DNA of 13,831 nt, taken from Methanobacterium sp. (GTDB lineage Archaea > Methanobacteriota > Methanobacteria > Methanobacteriales > Methanobacteriaceae). The position numbers and the translations under genes were made by a program. The stretch lies in NCBI GenBank assembly GCA_021372715.1, contig JAJFTX010000174.1:1-13831 (forward strand), in the 5' to 3' direction. Of the stretch, positions 6,351-13,751 are shown piece after piece. The notes below the pieces were generated by a model. That model was not told where the DNA came from, ran no database searches, and saw nothing but the letters and a program-made list of their open reading frames with translations. Each line of letters opens with the position of its first letter. The first letter of the stretch is position 1.

Positions 6351-7424
6351 TCAAGGTTTTTCAACCGTTAAGTTAATCAGAGTAATTTCACATCTGGATC
6401 CCAGTCTCATTGGAGGTAAAAGAGTACCCGTACCCTGTGATACATAAAGGAATGAACCATTATATTCATATAGACCTCGGTTATAAGGAAACATCAGTTT
6501 AATAAAGTAGCTGAAGGGCAAAAATTGACCGGCATGTGTATGCCCAGAAAGCTGTAAATCAATACCTGCGTTCGTTGCGGTTTTAAATTCAATAGGTACA
6601 TGATATAGAAGAAGAGTGGGTTTATCCTGGTCATAATCAATATTTTTTAGTGTTTCTTCCAAGTATTCACTGTCCCAATAGAATGGTACACCAATGATCT
6701 GTAATCCCTTAAATTCTACAGTCTGGTTATTCAATATTTTAATAGGGGTTGTGCTCATGAAATGGGAAACTTCATTTAATCCCTGATAAAAATCATGATT
6801 ACCCATTATAAATATTATGGGCACTTTAATTCTATTGAAATCTTTTAAAATATCATCAGGGAGTTTTGCTGATCCATCAAATAAGTCTCCAGTTATAAAT
6901 ACGATTTCGGGGTTAAGATATATTATTTTATTTACCATTTTTTTAATGAATCCAAATTTTCTAATCGGCCCGAGATGTAAGTCACTGATTTGAACCGCCC
7001 TTATGTCATCTTTAAGTCCAAGTAGAGGAATGTTAAGCTGTTCAATTTCTAGCCTAATGGTATTGAATGAAGCGTAAAGACTGATAACGAGGGCAGATGT
7101 TAAAATTAATATTCCTGCTATCTGAGCTGGTATCTGAATGAAAAATCCCGTTATCAAATAAATAGCAAATAATATGAGAAGATAAGCAGACATGCCCAAC
7201 CAGAATGCCGAAGCAGCATAAAGAGATCGGACCAGTATGTTAGAAGAGAATTTAAGTAACACCTGCGAAATTGGTAGGGCTAATGCAACAATCAACAGGA
7301 GGATATAATAAGAAAAAGTTTTTGGAATATCAAATGTAAAGCTAAATCCATAGAAAATAACGTAGTTAATAATTAAAAACATAAAAAACTGGGTTGCTTG
7401 GATTCTACCGTGTGTTGGTCTCAT
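6351..7424 (-). CDS. Membrane-anchored calcineurin-like metallophosphoesterase
   Basis: A 357-aa protein. The N-terminal 120 or so residues hold four hydrophobic helices (about 11-30, 38-57, 68-92, 101-120). The rest is a complete metallophosphoesterase domain: SDLHLG with Asp148 and His150, GDLFDG with Asp180 and Asp183, GNHD with Asn209-His210-Asp211, YHVP with His275, and GHTHAG with His295 and His297. This is the full two-metal site. The arrangement resembles YkuE/YaeI-type phosphoesterases; the substrate is unknown, with phosphorylated lipids one possibility. The ATG start has AGGT about 8 bases upstream. It sits 27 bp after the TetR gene and 21 bp before the DUF362 start, suggesting one TetR-controlled operon. 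Confidence 0.88.
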   Translation of the reverse strand: MRPTHGRIQATQFFMFLIINYVIFYGFSFTFDIPKTFSYYILLLIVALALPISQVLLKFSSNILVRSLYAASAFWLGMSAYLLILFAIYLITGFFIQIPAQIAGILILTSALVISLYASFNTIRLEIEQLNIPLLGLKDDIRAVQISDLHLGPIRKFGFIKKMVNKIIYLNPEIVFITGDLFDGSAKLPDDILKDFNRIKVPIIFIMGNHDFYQGLNEVSHFMSTTPIKILNNQTVEFKGLQIIGVPFYWDSEYLEETLKNIDYDQDKPTLLLYHVPIEFKTATNAGIDLQLSGHTHAGQFLPFSYFIKLMFPYNRGLYEYNGSFLYVSQGTGTLLPPMRLGSRCEITLINLTVEKP

Positions 7425-7451
7425 TTTTATACCTAAAAAATTTAAGATTTA

Positions 7452-8006
7452 TTATATTTTTATGGCGTCAAATAATGTTTCAAAAAATCTTCTTCTTTCT
7501 TTAGTTTTTGTTTGGACAATATATCCGACAGTGTATACTAAATGGGTTAAAATAAGCTCAAAAATATATTCTGGAGGTAAATTTTTTAATTTTTTGTTTT
7601 TAATACTTCCTTTAATTAATCCAATTAAGTTTTTTTTATAAGAGTCAACTATGGCTTTAACATCTTCAGTATAATATGGAGATGATTGAAATTGTGTAAT
7701 GAATCTAAATTTATCTTGATTATTAATTCCCCATTCCACTGTATTCATCCATAATTTTTCCAAATACTCATAATTTAATACTGTTTCAGAAGTATCTGGG
7801 CAAATTAAACCGATAGATTCTTCTTTTAAAGATATATACAGTTTATTTATTAAATCCTCTTTATTTTCAAAATATACATAAAGAGTCCCTGCTGCAATAC
7901 CTGCCTCTTTAGAAATTGAAGCAGTTGAAGTATTGTCAATACCGTTCTCAGTAAATAGCTTCAATGCTGCATCAAAAATTCTTTTTTCTTTACCATCTTT
8001 AATCAT
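7452..8006 (-). CDS. TetR/AcrR-family transcriptional regulator
   Basis: A 184-aa regulator. The N-terminal TetR helix-turn-helix is at about residues 7-54 (IFDAALKLFTENGIDNTSTASISKEAGIAAGTLYVYFENKEDLI), with TLYVYF and the following KEDL typical of the family. The helical remainder is the ligand/dimer domain and diverges, as is normal. It is first in a minus-strand set with the metallophosphoesterase (27-bp gap) and the DUF362 gene, so it probably controls its own operon. A TATA-like box about 25 bp before the ATG implies a nearly leaderless transcript, consistent with no obvious Shine-Dalgarno. Inducer unknown. Confidence 0.9.
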   Translation of the reverse strand: MIKDGKEKRIFDAALKLFTENGIDNTSTASISKEAGIAAGTLYVYFENKEDLINKLYISLKEESIGLICPDTSETVLNYEYLEKLWMNTVEWGINNQDKFRFITQFQSSPYYTEDVKAIVDSYKKNLIGLIKGSIKNKKLKNLPPEYIFELILTHLVYTVGYIVQTKTKERRRFFETLFDAIKI

Positions 8007-8027
8007 ATTTGGACCGACTAATCATTC

Positions 8028-8040
8028 ATTATATATCAAT
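8028..8040 (-). promoter_or_regulatory. Putative TATA box of the TetR operon
   Basis: On the minus strand TTGATATATAATG is centred about 27 bp before the TetR ATG (8006), so the transcript would begin at or within a few bases of the start codon. I see no clear palindrome for TetR around it. Confidence 0.45.
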
Positions 8041-8086
8041 TTTTGTTAAATATTTAATAAAAAAAATATAGGGTATCCTTTTTTAT

Positions 8087-8190
8087 TTAGAAAACTTATC
8101 ATATTGTATATGTGTCTAGGTAATAAACAAATATATTGCTTTATAATTAGTATTAGGTCATTTCAGAAGAAATAGGATTGAAGAAGAATA
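8087..8190 (+). repeat. Dispersed repeat copy 5
   Basis: GAAAACTTATCATATTG (8090-8106), then TATATGTGTCTAGGTAATAA (8107-8126), is a diverged core. The tail TAGTATTAGGTCATTTCAGAAG (8148-8169, read in parts) aligns with the distal part of copy 2 (TAGTATTAG then ATTTAAAGAA). This is the main evidence that the element exceeds 100 bp. It lies in the divergent TetR / small membrane gene gap, which otherwise shows only promoters. Confidence 0.5.
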
Positions 8191-8307
8191 TATTAATGGT
8201 TTCTTTTGATATAACTTGAAATATGTTATAATAGTATCAAACATTTACCTAATTGAGTTAACTAATTGAGCAGTATATATTATAACGTAATTAATCAGAG
8301 AATGAAT

Positions 8308-8320
8308 AAATTTATATAGT
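8308..8320 (+). promoter_or_regulatory. Putative TATA box, small membrane protein gene
   Basis: AAATTTATATAGT is centred about 27 bp before the ATG at 8342, placing the transcript start at the ATG. No ribosome site is visible upstream, so a leaderless mRNA is likely. Confidence 0.45.
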
Positions 8321-8341
8321 AATTTGGTATGATTTTTATTT

Positions 8342-8572
8342 ATGGAGGGAAAATCTAAACCTTGGTTTGGTAAAAAGGCTGTTGGATGGGGGCCAGCACC
8401 TAAAACATGGCAAGGTTGGCTTATTACAATTTTGATGGTCGCAATCGTGATTCTTGGTTTTGCATTATTCAGGTTTAGTATATACAGTGTGATAATTTTC
8501 ATATTAGATGTAACTGTATTTTTAATTATAGCATCAGCAAACAGTGAAAAACCAGAAACCAAAGAAAGTTAA
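8342..8572 (+). CDS. Small two-helix membrane protein of unknown function
   Basis: A 76-aa protein. A basic, Trp-rich N-terminus (KPWFGKKAVGWGPAPKTWQGW, read in parts, residues 6-26) is followed by hydrophobic segments at about 25-44 and 48-65 and a charged tail. The WFGxKxxGWGxxPxxWQGW pattern recurs in short membrane proteins of bacteria and archaea, which supports a real gene, but I know no function. Topology is probably a hairpin with both ends on the same side. The start is chosen by the leaderless promoter geometry. An opposite-strand frame over the same DNA has no recognisable content. Confidence 0.65.
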   Translation: MEGKSKPWFGKKAVGWGPAPKTWQGWLITILMVAIVILGFALFRFSIYSVIIFILDVTVFLIIASANSEKPETKES

Positions 8573-8794
8573 AAAAATATAAAAACGATATTGCTCCAAA
8601 TAAAATCATTCAATGCAACAGGATAGGTAGTGATCTCTCTTTCTCATTCAGAAAACCATATTAACCTTTTATAATTCTTATTTAAGCTTATAATTTTCTT
8701 ATATAGTATTAAATAAACAAAAATATATCAACAATTACTTTATTCACAATTAATCTTGCTATTAAAATCATATTTAATTATGAATCAATTAGCT

Positions 8795-8832
8795 TGTGAA
8801 AAACTCACCCCGATTGTATAAGAGCTAATTTT
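8795..8832 (+). repeat. Dispersed repeat copy 6 (truncated)
   Basis: GAAAAACTCACCCCGATTGT (8798-8817), then ATAAGAGCTAA, matches only the left half of the core; the GTCCAGGCAATAAT half is lost or unrecognisable. The rest of the 8573-8892 gap is AT-rich with nothing else identifiable. Confidence 0.4.
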
Positions 8833-8892
8833 TTATGATAGATAAATGTTTATTCTTCCCTATTTATGTTGTATATTTAAAAAAATGGTAGT

Positions 8893-9171
8893 TTATTTAT
8901 ATTTTAACTGTATTTCAATAGCTGAAACATTAGTGTTTGATCCTTCTCTGTTGGATAACTCTTCTGTGCTGATATTAATTTCATCAACTTCTGCTTCAAG
9001 AATAAACTTATTCTTTACAACTTCAGCAACATCAACAGCTCTACTAATAGATCTTCCTCTGGCTTTCAGCGTTACTTCAGACGTTCCATTGTTCATTTGT
9101 GTCACTACAGCCAATACATAATTCATAAGTGGTTTATTACCAATGTATACTATGTTTTCTTCTGACATCAT
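8893..9171 (-). CDS. albA: DNA/RNA-binding protein Alba
   Basis: A 92-aa archaeal Alba chromatin protein. Near the N-terminus is NIVYIGNKPLMNYVLAV (6-22), followed by the RNA/DNA-binding segment LKARGRSISRAVDVAEVVKNKF (read in parts, 35-56) and a C-terminal beta-hairpin (IQLKYK). Alba dimers coat DNA and also bind RNA. The Lys after Gly-Asn (Lys13) corresponds to the GKKP region that is acetylated in Sulfolobus Alba; the first of the two lysines is Asn here. The start is the first of two adjacent ATGs (9169-9171) because GGAGG (9177-9181) lies 5 bases upstream; the longer frame to 9183 would begin inside that ribosome site. Length is typical. Confidence 0.93.
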   Translation of the reverse strand: MMSEENIVYIGNKPLMNYVLAVVTQMNNGTSEVTLKARGRSISRAVDVAEVVKNKFILEAEVDEINISTEELSNREGSNTNVSAIEIQLKYK

Positions 9172-9297
9172 TTTACCCTCCATTAAAATACAGTTTTTTT
9201 TAAATAAATAGAATTTTAAGAAAGATTTTTCTAGAAATTCAAAAAAATAGCTTTAAATGAACTTTCTAGGAAAAATCAGAATAATTTTAATTTAAAA

Positions 9298-9522
9298 TTA
9301 TTCTACTACTTCTGCAAATGCGAAATTTCGTCTGGTAGAGGTAATTCTAATTTTAACTTCATCGCCTACTTTAGCACCTGATACAAAAACCACAAAACCT
9401 TCTATCTTGGTAATTCCATCTCCATCTCTACCTTTATCTTCTATTTTCACGTCATATTCCTCTCCTTCATTAACAGGAGCTGAATTTCCTCTATTATCTC
9501 TTCCATAGTCATTTCTGAACAA
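9298..9522 (-). CDS. TRAM-domain small RNA-binding protein
   Basis: A 74-aa stand-alone TRAM protein: MFRNDYGRDNRGNSAPVNEG leader, then the TRAM barrel (EEYDVKIEDKGRDGDGITKIEGFVVFVSGAKVGDEVKIRI, read in parts, about 21-60) with the characteristic GDGI, GFVVFV and GDEV. Single-TRAM proteins are abundant in methanogens; several act as cold-responsive RNA chaperones. The start is TTG at 9520-9522: GGAAGTGAT (9527-9535), near-perfect to the GGAGGTGAT ideal, lies 4 bases upstream. The longer frame starting with TTG at 9537 would overlap that site. It lies about 125 bp upstream of Alba in the same direction, so the two nucleic-acid-binding proteins may be co-expressed. Confidence 0.9.
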   Translation of the reverse strand: MFRNDYGRDNRGNSAPVNEGEEYDVKIEDKGRDGDGITKIEGFVVFVSGAKVGDEVKIRITSTRRNFAFAEVVE

Positions 9523-9730
9523 ACTTATCACTTCCAATTATATCCAATAATTATTATTGGCAAGATAATATTTGTTTTTAAAGCTTATAAAATAATTTAT
9601 TTCTAGAATTTCCCATTTTATTGATTTTTTCCCATTTTTTTATTAAAAAAAACTATTATAAATCTTTTCAGGGGTTCATTAATAACTTCTGATTCATTTT
9701 TAAATGTATAAACGAAAGTCAATAAATAAA

Positions 9731-9814
9731 ATGGTAACTGAAAAAAGAGTAAGATCGTTTTTTGCTATATTATTCACAACTATTTCGTCAAATCCTCAGG
9801 AGGGATTCCATTAA
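9731..9814 (+). CDS. Possible 27-aa small ORF
   Basis: ATG at 9731 opens a 27-codon frame (MVTEKRVRSFFAILFTTISS then NPQEGFH) ending at TAA 9812-9814. A TATA-like TTTAAATGTATAAA (9698-9711) is about 25 bp before the ATG, which would give a leaderless transcript. Composition is less AT-rich than the surrounding 485-bp gap (9538-10025). I recognise no family; it could be a small protein, the stub of a lost gene, or chance. The rest of the gap holds only repeat copy 7. Confidence 0.25.
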   Translation: MVTEKRVRSFFAILFTTISSNPQEGFH

Positions 9815-9958
9815 TTCTTATTTTTTCTAAATTTTCAAAAAGCTAATTTTTTTTAAATTATTGGTTACAATGCAAGATTATAAATTGATAAAATTTTCCA
9901 AATAATAAATAAATTTTAAAGAAATTCCGTTGTATTTTCTATCTCTTTATTTAAAAAA

Positions 9959-10012
9959 ATATACAGATTGTATAGGTCCGGGCCAACAATATAAATTTTC
10001 ATATTTAATATT
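9959..10012 (+). repeat. Dispersed repeat copy 7
   Basis: ATACAGATTGTATAGGTCCG (9961-9980), then GGCCAACAATATAAATTTTC, matches the core with a shortened centre (GGTCCGGGCCAACAAT in place of GGTGTCCAGGCAATAAT). GGTCCGGGCC is close to a compact palindrome. It lies between the MFS gene stop and the TRAM gene. Confidence 0.5.
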
Positions 10013-10025
10013 AATGAGCGTAACT

Positions 10026-11447
10026 TCATTTATTTCTAGCTAAAGATGCAAAAATTGCTATTATACTTAATATTACTGAGATAAAGAAGGCTACTTGTAT
10101 ACTTGTTAATAGTTCTGGATAATTTTGTGGAGTAAATTGGACTGCGCCAATGTATACTGCAAATATTAAGATAATTATTCCCATACCGAAAGTTTGGCCT
10201 AATAATCGCATCGTACTTACTGTTGCCGAGGCAACACCGTAATACTTTCTTTCTACAGATCCCATAATGGAATGTGTGTTGGGGGCTGAAAATATTCCGA
10301 TTCCAACACCTAAAATTGCTAAGCCTATTATTATGACGGATATACTAGTTTCTACTGTTATAAATGCAAAAATTAATAATCCAATAGTTATTAATGCCAT
10401 TCCTAATGAAGCTAATCTTCCAGGATCAAACTTATCCGAAAGTCTACCTGCAATTGGAGAAATAATTACCATGAAAACTGTTTGAACAACCAATATCAGT
10501 CCAGTTATATTAGGATCAAATCCTTTTATAAACTGTAAGTATAAACTTAAAAGAAAACCCACAGCAAATAAACCCATGTAGCTGATAAGTGTTGCCAAGT
10601 TGGAGAATGCGAATCTTCTATTTTCAAAAAATAATCTCACTTCTAAAATGGGATGTTCAACCCTTAATTCCCACATAACAAAACCTATCAGGCCTATAAT
10701 ACCTAAAATAAGCATCACTAGTCCAAGAGTCTCAGTAATAGTTGAGAATCCTATTAGAATTAGTGCAAGCATCAATATGTATAGTATAGATCCCCAATGG
10801 TCTAGTTTTTCATCTTTACATTCTGCCCACTCTTCTTTCATTTTCCAAAATACTAGTGCAATTACTAATAATCCTAGAGGCAAAATTATATAAAAGATAC
10901 TTCTCCAGCCTAAATATTGGGTTAAAAAACCTCCTAAAACAGGCCCCATGACCAGTCCTATGTAAACAACACTGATATTAATCCCTATTGCTTTACCTCT
11001 TTCTTGAGGAGGGAATACTGACATTATAATAGCCAGTCCGGTGACAAATACCATTGCGCTTCCAATACCCTGAATAACCCTGGCTATAATAAGAAATTCA
11101 GCTGAAGGAGATATAGCTGCTAATAAAGAAGCGATAGTTAAAATTACAATACCATAGGTAAAAATCTTTTTCATACCATACATATCTGCGATTCTGCCGA
11201 AGGGAATTGCAAACATGGCAGATGTTAAAAAAAATGCTGTTGTAATCCAGCTTAAAAGAATAGCATTGACTGCCAATTCTTTTGCTATTGTAGGGAGTGC
11301 AATATTTATTGAAGTACCCATAAATGGAGTTAAAAATGAAGCCAGAGTAGCAATCAGTAAAATTGCCGTTTTATTTACTTCTCTATCTTTTACAGATACT
11401 TTTGATTCCATTTTCGTCTCGCCAATCCTATCAATTCTCTTTTCCAT
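10026..11447 (-). CDS. MFS multidrug-type transporter, DHA2 (EmrB/QacA) family
   Basis: A 473-aa membrane protein, about 14 helices by eye, as in the 14-TM DHA2 proton-driven drug exporters. Motif A is GRIADMYGMKK (residues 84-94). The motif C region is GLVMGPVLGGFLTQYLGWR (read in parts) in helix 5. LSWITTAFFLTSAMF and GIGIFSAPNTHSIMGSV are family blocks. Substrate unknown. The start is taken as ATG 11447 because the TATA box at 11469-11480 is about 26 bp upstream, giving a leaderless transcript; a later ATG (11411) or an earlier one (11471) is possible. It is paralogous to the exporter at 12283-13638. Its promoter carries a perfect dyad, so a dedicated regulator is likely, though none is adjacent. 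Confidence 0.88.
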   Translation of the reverse strand: MEKRIDRIGETKMESKVSVKDREVNKTAILLIATLASFLTPFMGTSINIALPTIAKELAVNAILLSWITTAFFLTSAMFAIPFGRIADMYGMKKIFTYGIVILTIASLLAAISPSAEFLIIARVIQGIGSAMVFVTGLAIIMSVFPPQERGKAIGINISVVYIGLVMGPVLGGFLTQYLGWRSIFYIILPLGLLVIALVFWKMKEEWAECKDEKLDHWGSILYILMLALILIGFSTITETLGLVMLILGIIGLIGFVMWELRVEHPILEVRLFFENRRFAFSNLATLISYMGLFAVGFLLSLYLQFIKGFDPNITGLILVVQTVFMVIISPIAGRLSDKFDPGRLASLGMALITIGLLIFAFITVETSISVIIIGLAILGVGIGIFSAPNTHSIMGSVERKYYGVASATVSTMRLLGQTFGMGIIILIFAVYIGAVQFTPQNYPELLTSIQVAFFISVILSIIAIFASLARNK

Positions 11448-11465
11448 TTTATAATAAAATGAAAG

Positions 11466-11483
11466 CATCATATAAATATGATG
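11466..11483. promoter_or_regulatory. Perfect dyad over the MFS TATA box
   Basis: CATCATATAAATATGATG: arms CATCATAT and ATATGATG are exact reverse complements with an AA spacer. On the minus strand it contains the TATA box (ATATTTATATG) located for a start at 11447. A dimeric regulator bound here would exclude TBP. Confidence 0.55.
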
Positions 11484-11526
11484 TATTTAGAGATGATAGA
11501 ACAGCTGTAATTTAGAATGTTATTAC

Positions 11527-11625
11527 AAGAAACAAGCCATGTTATAAGTATCCGGGAAATTATTACTTTATTATAATAATTTTATTTTAAATTAGAAATA
11601 CAATGAACAAAACTCATTTTATGAT
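11527..11625 (+). repeat. Dispersed repeat copy 8
   Basis: GAAACAAGCCATGTTATAAG (11529-11548), then TATCCGGGAAATTATTACTTT (11548-11568 in parts), is a diverged core retaining ATTACTTT. The tail TTTTATTTTAAAT and GAACAAAACTCATTT aligns with copies 1 and 2. It lies about 60 bp upstream of the MFS TATA dyad. The rest of the gap to 11752 is AT-rich. Confidence 0.5.
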
Positions 11626-11770
11626 TAAGAATTAAAATTTGAAGTTAGATATAATTAATAGGTCTTAGATTAAAATATTATTAAATAATTTGATTATAAT
11701 TTATTGACTTCTAATCTACTTTAAGATTAATTTATTTAAAAATGATAATGCAGTGTTGGAGTTGAATTAT

Positions 11771-12133
11771 ATGGTAGAAATTAACTGGGTTAAGGTGAGA
11801 AGAGGTTTAATACTATCATTAGTACTTTGGCTTATTCTCCGAGAAGTAGCTGGTGATGTTGGAGGTTGGATTGGTTTTTTCCTAGCGACATTATATGTTG
11901 GTTATAAAGTAGATGAAAGTTATAAAAATGGTGCGATTCACGGAGCACTAGTTGGTATCGTTGGTGGAATTATTGGTGCTTTAATAATTGCAATATTATA
12001 TATTATTGGTTTAGGAGATTTAGCAAAACAACTCTGGCCTGTAACTAGCATAATAGTCGTAATTGTAGCAATAATTATATACGCAATTATCGGGGCAATT
12101 GCCGGTAGTATAGGATCAAAGATTAAAAAATAA
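11771..12133 (+). CDS. DUF5518-like small membrane protein
   Basis: A 120-aa protein with four hydrophobic segments, glycine-rich helices, and the pattern of methanobacterial DUF5518 proteins: NWVKVRRGLILSLVL at the start, GGWIGFFLATLYVGYKV, then SYKNGAIHGALVGIVGGIIGALI (read in parts) and a lysine tail. The SYKNGAIHGALVG block is the most family-specific part. Function unknown. Start is ATG 11771, with GGAGTTGA (11758-11765) upstream resembling GGAGGTGA; the frame is also open from GTG 11753, but that codon lies upstream of the ribosome site. A TATA-like AATTTATTTAAAAAT is near 11728-11742. It is convergent with the second MFS gene, with a 149-bp T-rich gap showing nothing else. Confidence 0.7.
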   Translation: MVEINWVKVRRGLILSLVLWLILREVAGDVGGWIGFFLATLYVGYKVDESYKNGAIHGALVGIVGGIIGALIIAILYIIGLGDLAKQLWPVTSIIVVIVAIIIYAIIGAIAGSIGSKIKK

Positions 12134-12282
12134 ACAAATTATTCATTGAATAATGCTAATATAGACTAAATCCCTCTTCTGGTGGGGTTATAACTTATTT
12201 AGTTTTATCTAAATATAGGTTCTTTGATTCATTGGAGAATATTTTATTATTTAAATATTCATATTCATGTGAATTATTTTTT

Positions 12283-13638
12283 TTAATCCTTAAATAGTGA
12301 TGTGAATATTCCAACTGCGCTTAAAACAGCAATAGCAATTAATGAAATTCTTAGGCTTATAATTAGTTCCGGATAATTGGAAGGTATGATTTCCACATTT
12401 CCCAATATAATTGAAATAACTATCATCACAATGCCCATTCCAAATATCTGTCCCATGGATCTCATATCACTTAAAGTGGCGCTTGCAACTCCGAAGTACT
12501 TTTTATCCACTGCACTCATGACCATCTTAGTATTTGAAGAGTAGAATAAACCTATACCTGATCCAAAGATAATAAGAGCAAATCCTCCAATATATAGGGC
12601 ATTTTCAAAAGTAATTAAAGTCATAAGGGCTACTCCAAATGTGGTTAACACCATACCCACAGTTGATACACTTCCCGGGTCGATTTTATCTGATAATCTT
12701 CCTGCAAAAGGAGATACAATGATCATCATAATTGATTGAACAGAAACTATTAGGCCGGCCGTAATAGGGCTGTAACCTTTTAGATATTGTAAATAAAGGG
12801 TTAGAATAAACCCTACCGATACAAATGCGCCGTAATTTATAAATGCCGTGATGTTTCCAAAGGTAAATCTTTTAATTTTAAATAAATCTAAATTAATCAA
12901 CGGAAAAGCAGCTCTTTTTTCCACTAAATAAAATAATATAATTCCGATTATTCCCCCAATAACTATAAATAGACTGTATTTGTTGGTGAAATCTGAGAAA
13001 CCATAAAGAATGGCAATAAGAGAGATACCAAGCAGAAATGATCCTAAAATATCTAATTTTTCTCCTTCTGCATCTATCCAATCATATTTAAACCGTGTGA
13101 TAGCGTAGGCCGCAATTATTCCAATAAGAGTATCCATATAAAATAAGGTTCTCCATCCTACAATTTCAGTGATAACCCCTCCCAGTATTGGTCCTAATAT
13201 TAATCCAACAAATACACTCATTGATGTTAACCCAAAGGCTTTTCCTCTTTCATTTACGGGAAAAGCTGATGATATCATGGAATTTAAATTGGCGAATATC
13301 ATTGCGTTTCCTATAGCCTGAAAAATCCTGAAAAAAAGTAACATTTCTCCAGAAGTGGAAAAAGCGGATATAAAGGAGCTTATAGTAAAAATAATTACTC
13401 CATATTGAAAGATTCGTTTTCGTCCGTAGATATCCCCGATCCTACCAAATGGAATGTAAAGTATAGCATTAACCAGTAAATAAATTGTTGATATCCAGGT
13501 TAAAAATATAGCAGATAAATCAAATTCATTGGCTAAAACAGGTATTGCCAGGTTAATGGATGATCTAACAAATGGTGTGAGAAAAGATACTAAAATCCCC
13601 ACTATTAACAGATCTTTTTTTATTTTTTGGTAATCCAT
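12283..13638 (-). CDS. MFS multidrug-type transporter, DHA2 (EmrB/QacA) family, second paralogue
   Basis: A 451-aa membrane protein, about 14 helices by eye. Motif A is GRIGDIYGRKR (65-75), more canonical than in the neighbour. GLILGPILGGVITEIVGWR (read in parts) is the helix-5 motif C region. Block-for-block agreement with the 10026-11447 protein (LSDKIDPG, GVASATLSDMRSMGQIFGMG, SNYPELI, and the ISP(F/I)AGRLSDK segment) shows the two are paralogues that have diverged considerably. Substrate unknown; drug or metabolite export is inferred from family. ATG start with AGGTG about 9 bases upstream. It is on the same strand as the first exporter but has its own upstream region and the DUF5518-like gene lies between them, so they are not one operon. 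Confidence 0.88.
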   Translation of the reverse strand: MDYQKIKKDLLIVGILVSFLTPFVRSSINLAIPVLANEFDLSAIFLTWISTIYLLVNAILYIPFGRIGDIYGRKRIFQYGVIIFTISSFISAFSTSGEMLLFFRIFQAIGNAMIFANLNSMISSAFPVNERGKAFGLTSMSVFVGLILGPILGGVITEIVGWRTLFYMDTLIGIIAAYAITRFKYDWIDAEGEKLDILGSFLLGISLIAILYGFSDFTNKYSLFIVIGGIIGIILFYLVEKRAAFPLINLDLFKIKRFTFGNITAFINYGAFVSVGFILTLYLQYLKGYSPITAGLIVSVQSIMMIIVSPFAGRLSDKIDPGSVSTVGMVLTTFGVALMTLITFENALYIGGFALIIFGSGIGLFYSSNTKMVMSAVDKKYFGVASATLSDMRSMGQIFGMGIVMIVISIILGNVEIIPSNYPELIISLRISLIAIAVLSAVGIFTSLFKD

Positions 13639-13751
13639 AGACTAAGCACCTGCTAATAAAAAAATTTTTAAAATGAAGTTTTATTATTATCTGTGATTTT
13701 TTTATATGTTTCTTTTGGCTTTTTGGAATGTTATTAAAATTTATTTAAGTA

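Noticed and set aside
8245..8562. Minus-strand frame opposite the 76-aa membrane protein
   Set aside because: It runs through the + strand promoter and the recognisable WFG/WQGW protein; no motif supports it.
8846..9121. Plus-strand open frame opposite Alba
   Set aside because: It is antisense to the clear Alba coding region and low in plausibility.
641..9723. Repeated 12-mer ACGAAAGTCAAT at about 642-653 and 9712-9723
   Set aside because: Two copies of a 12-mer are expected by chance in AT-rich DNA of this length, and their surroundings do not match.
9791..9807. Hairpin-like AATCCTCAGGAGGGATT
   Set aside because: Only five consistent base pairs and it falls within the small ORF; too weak to call.
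10267..11454. Plus-strand frames opposite the first MFS exporter
   Set aside because: Shadows of a conserved transporter gene.
12893..13081. 62-aa minus-strand frame inside the second MFS gene
   Set aside because: Alternate frame within a conserved transporter on the same strand.
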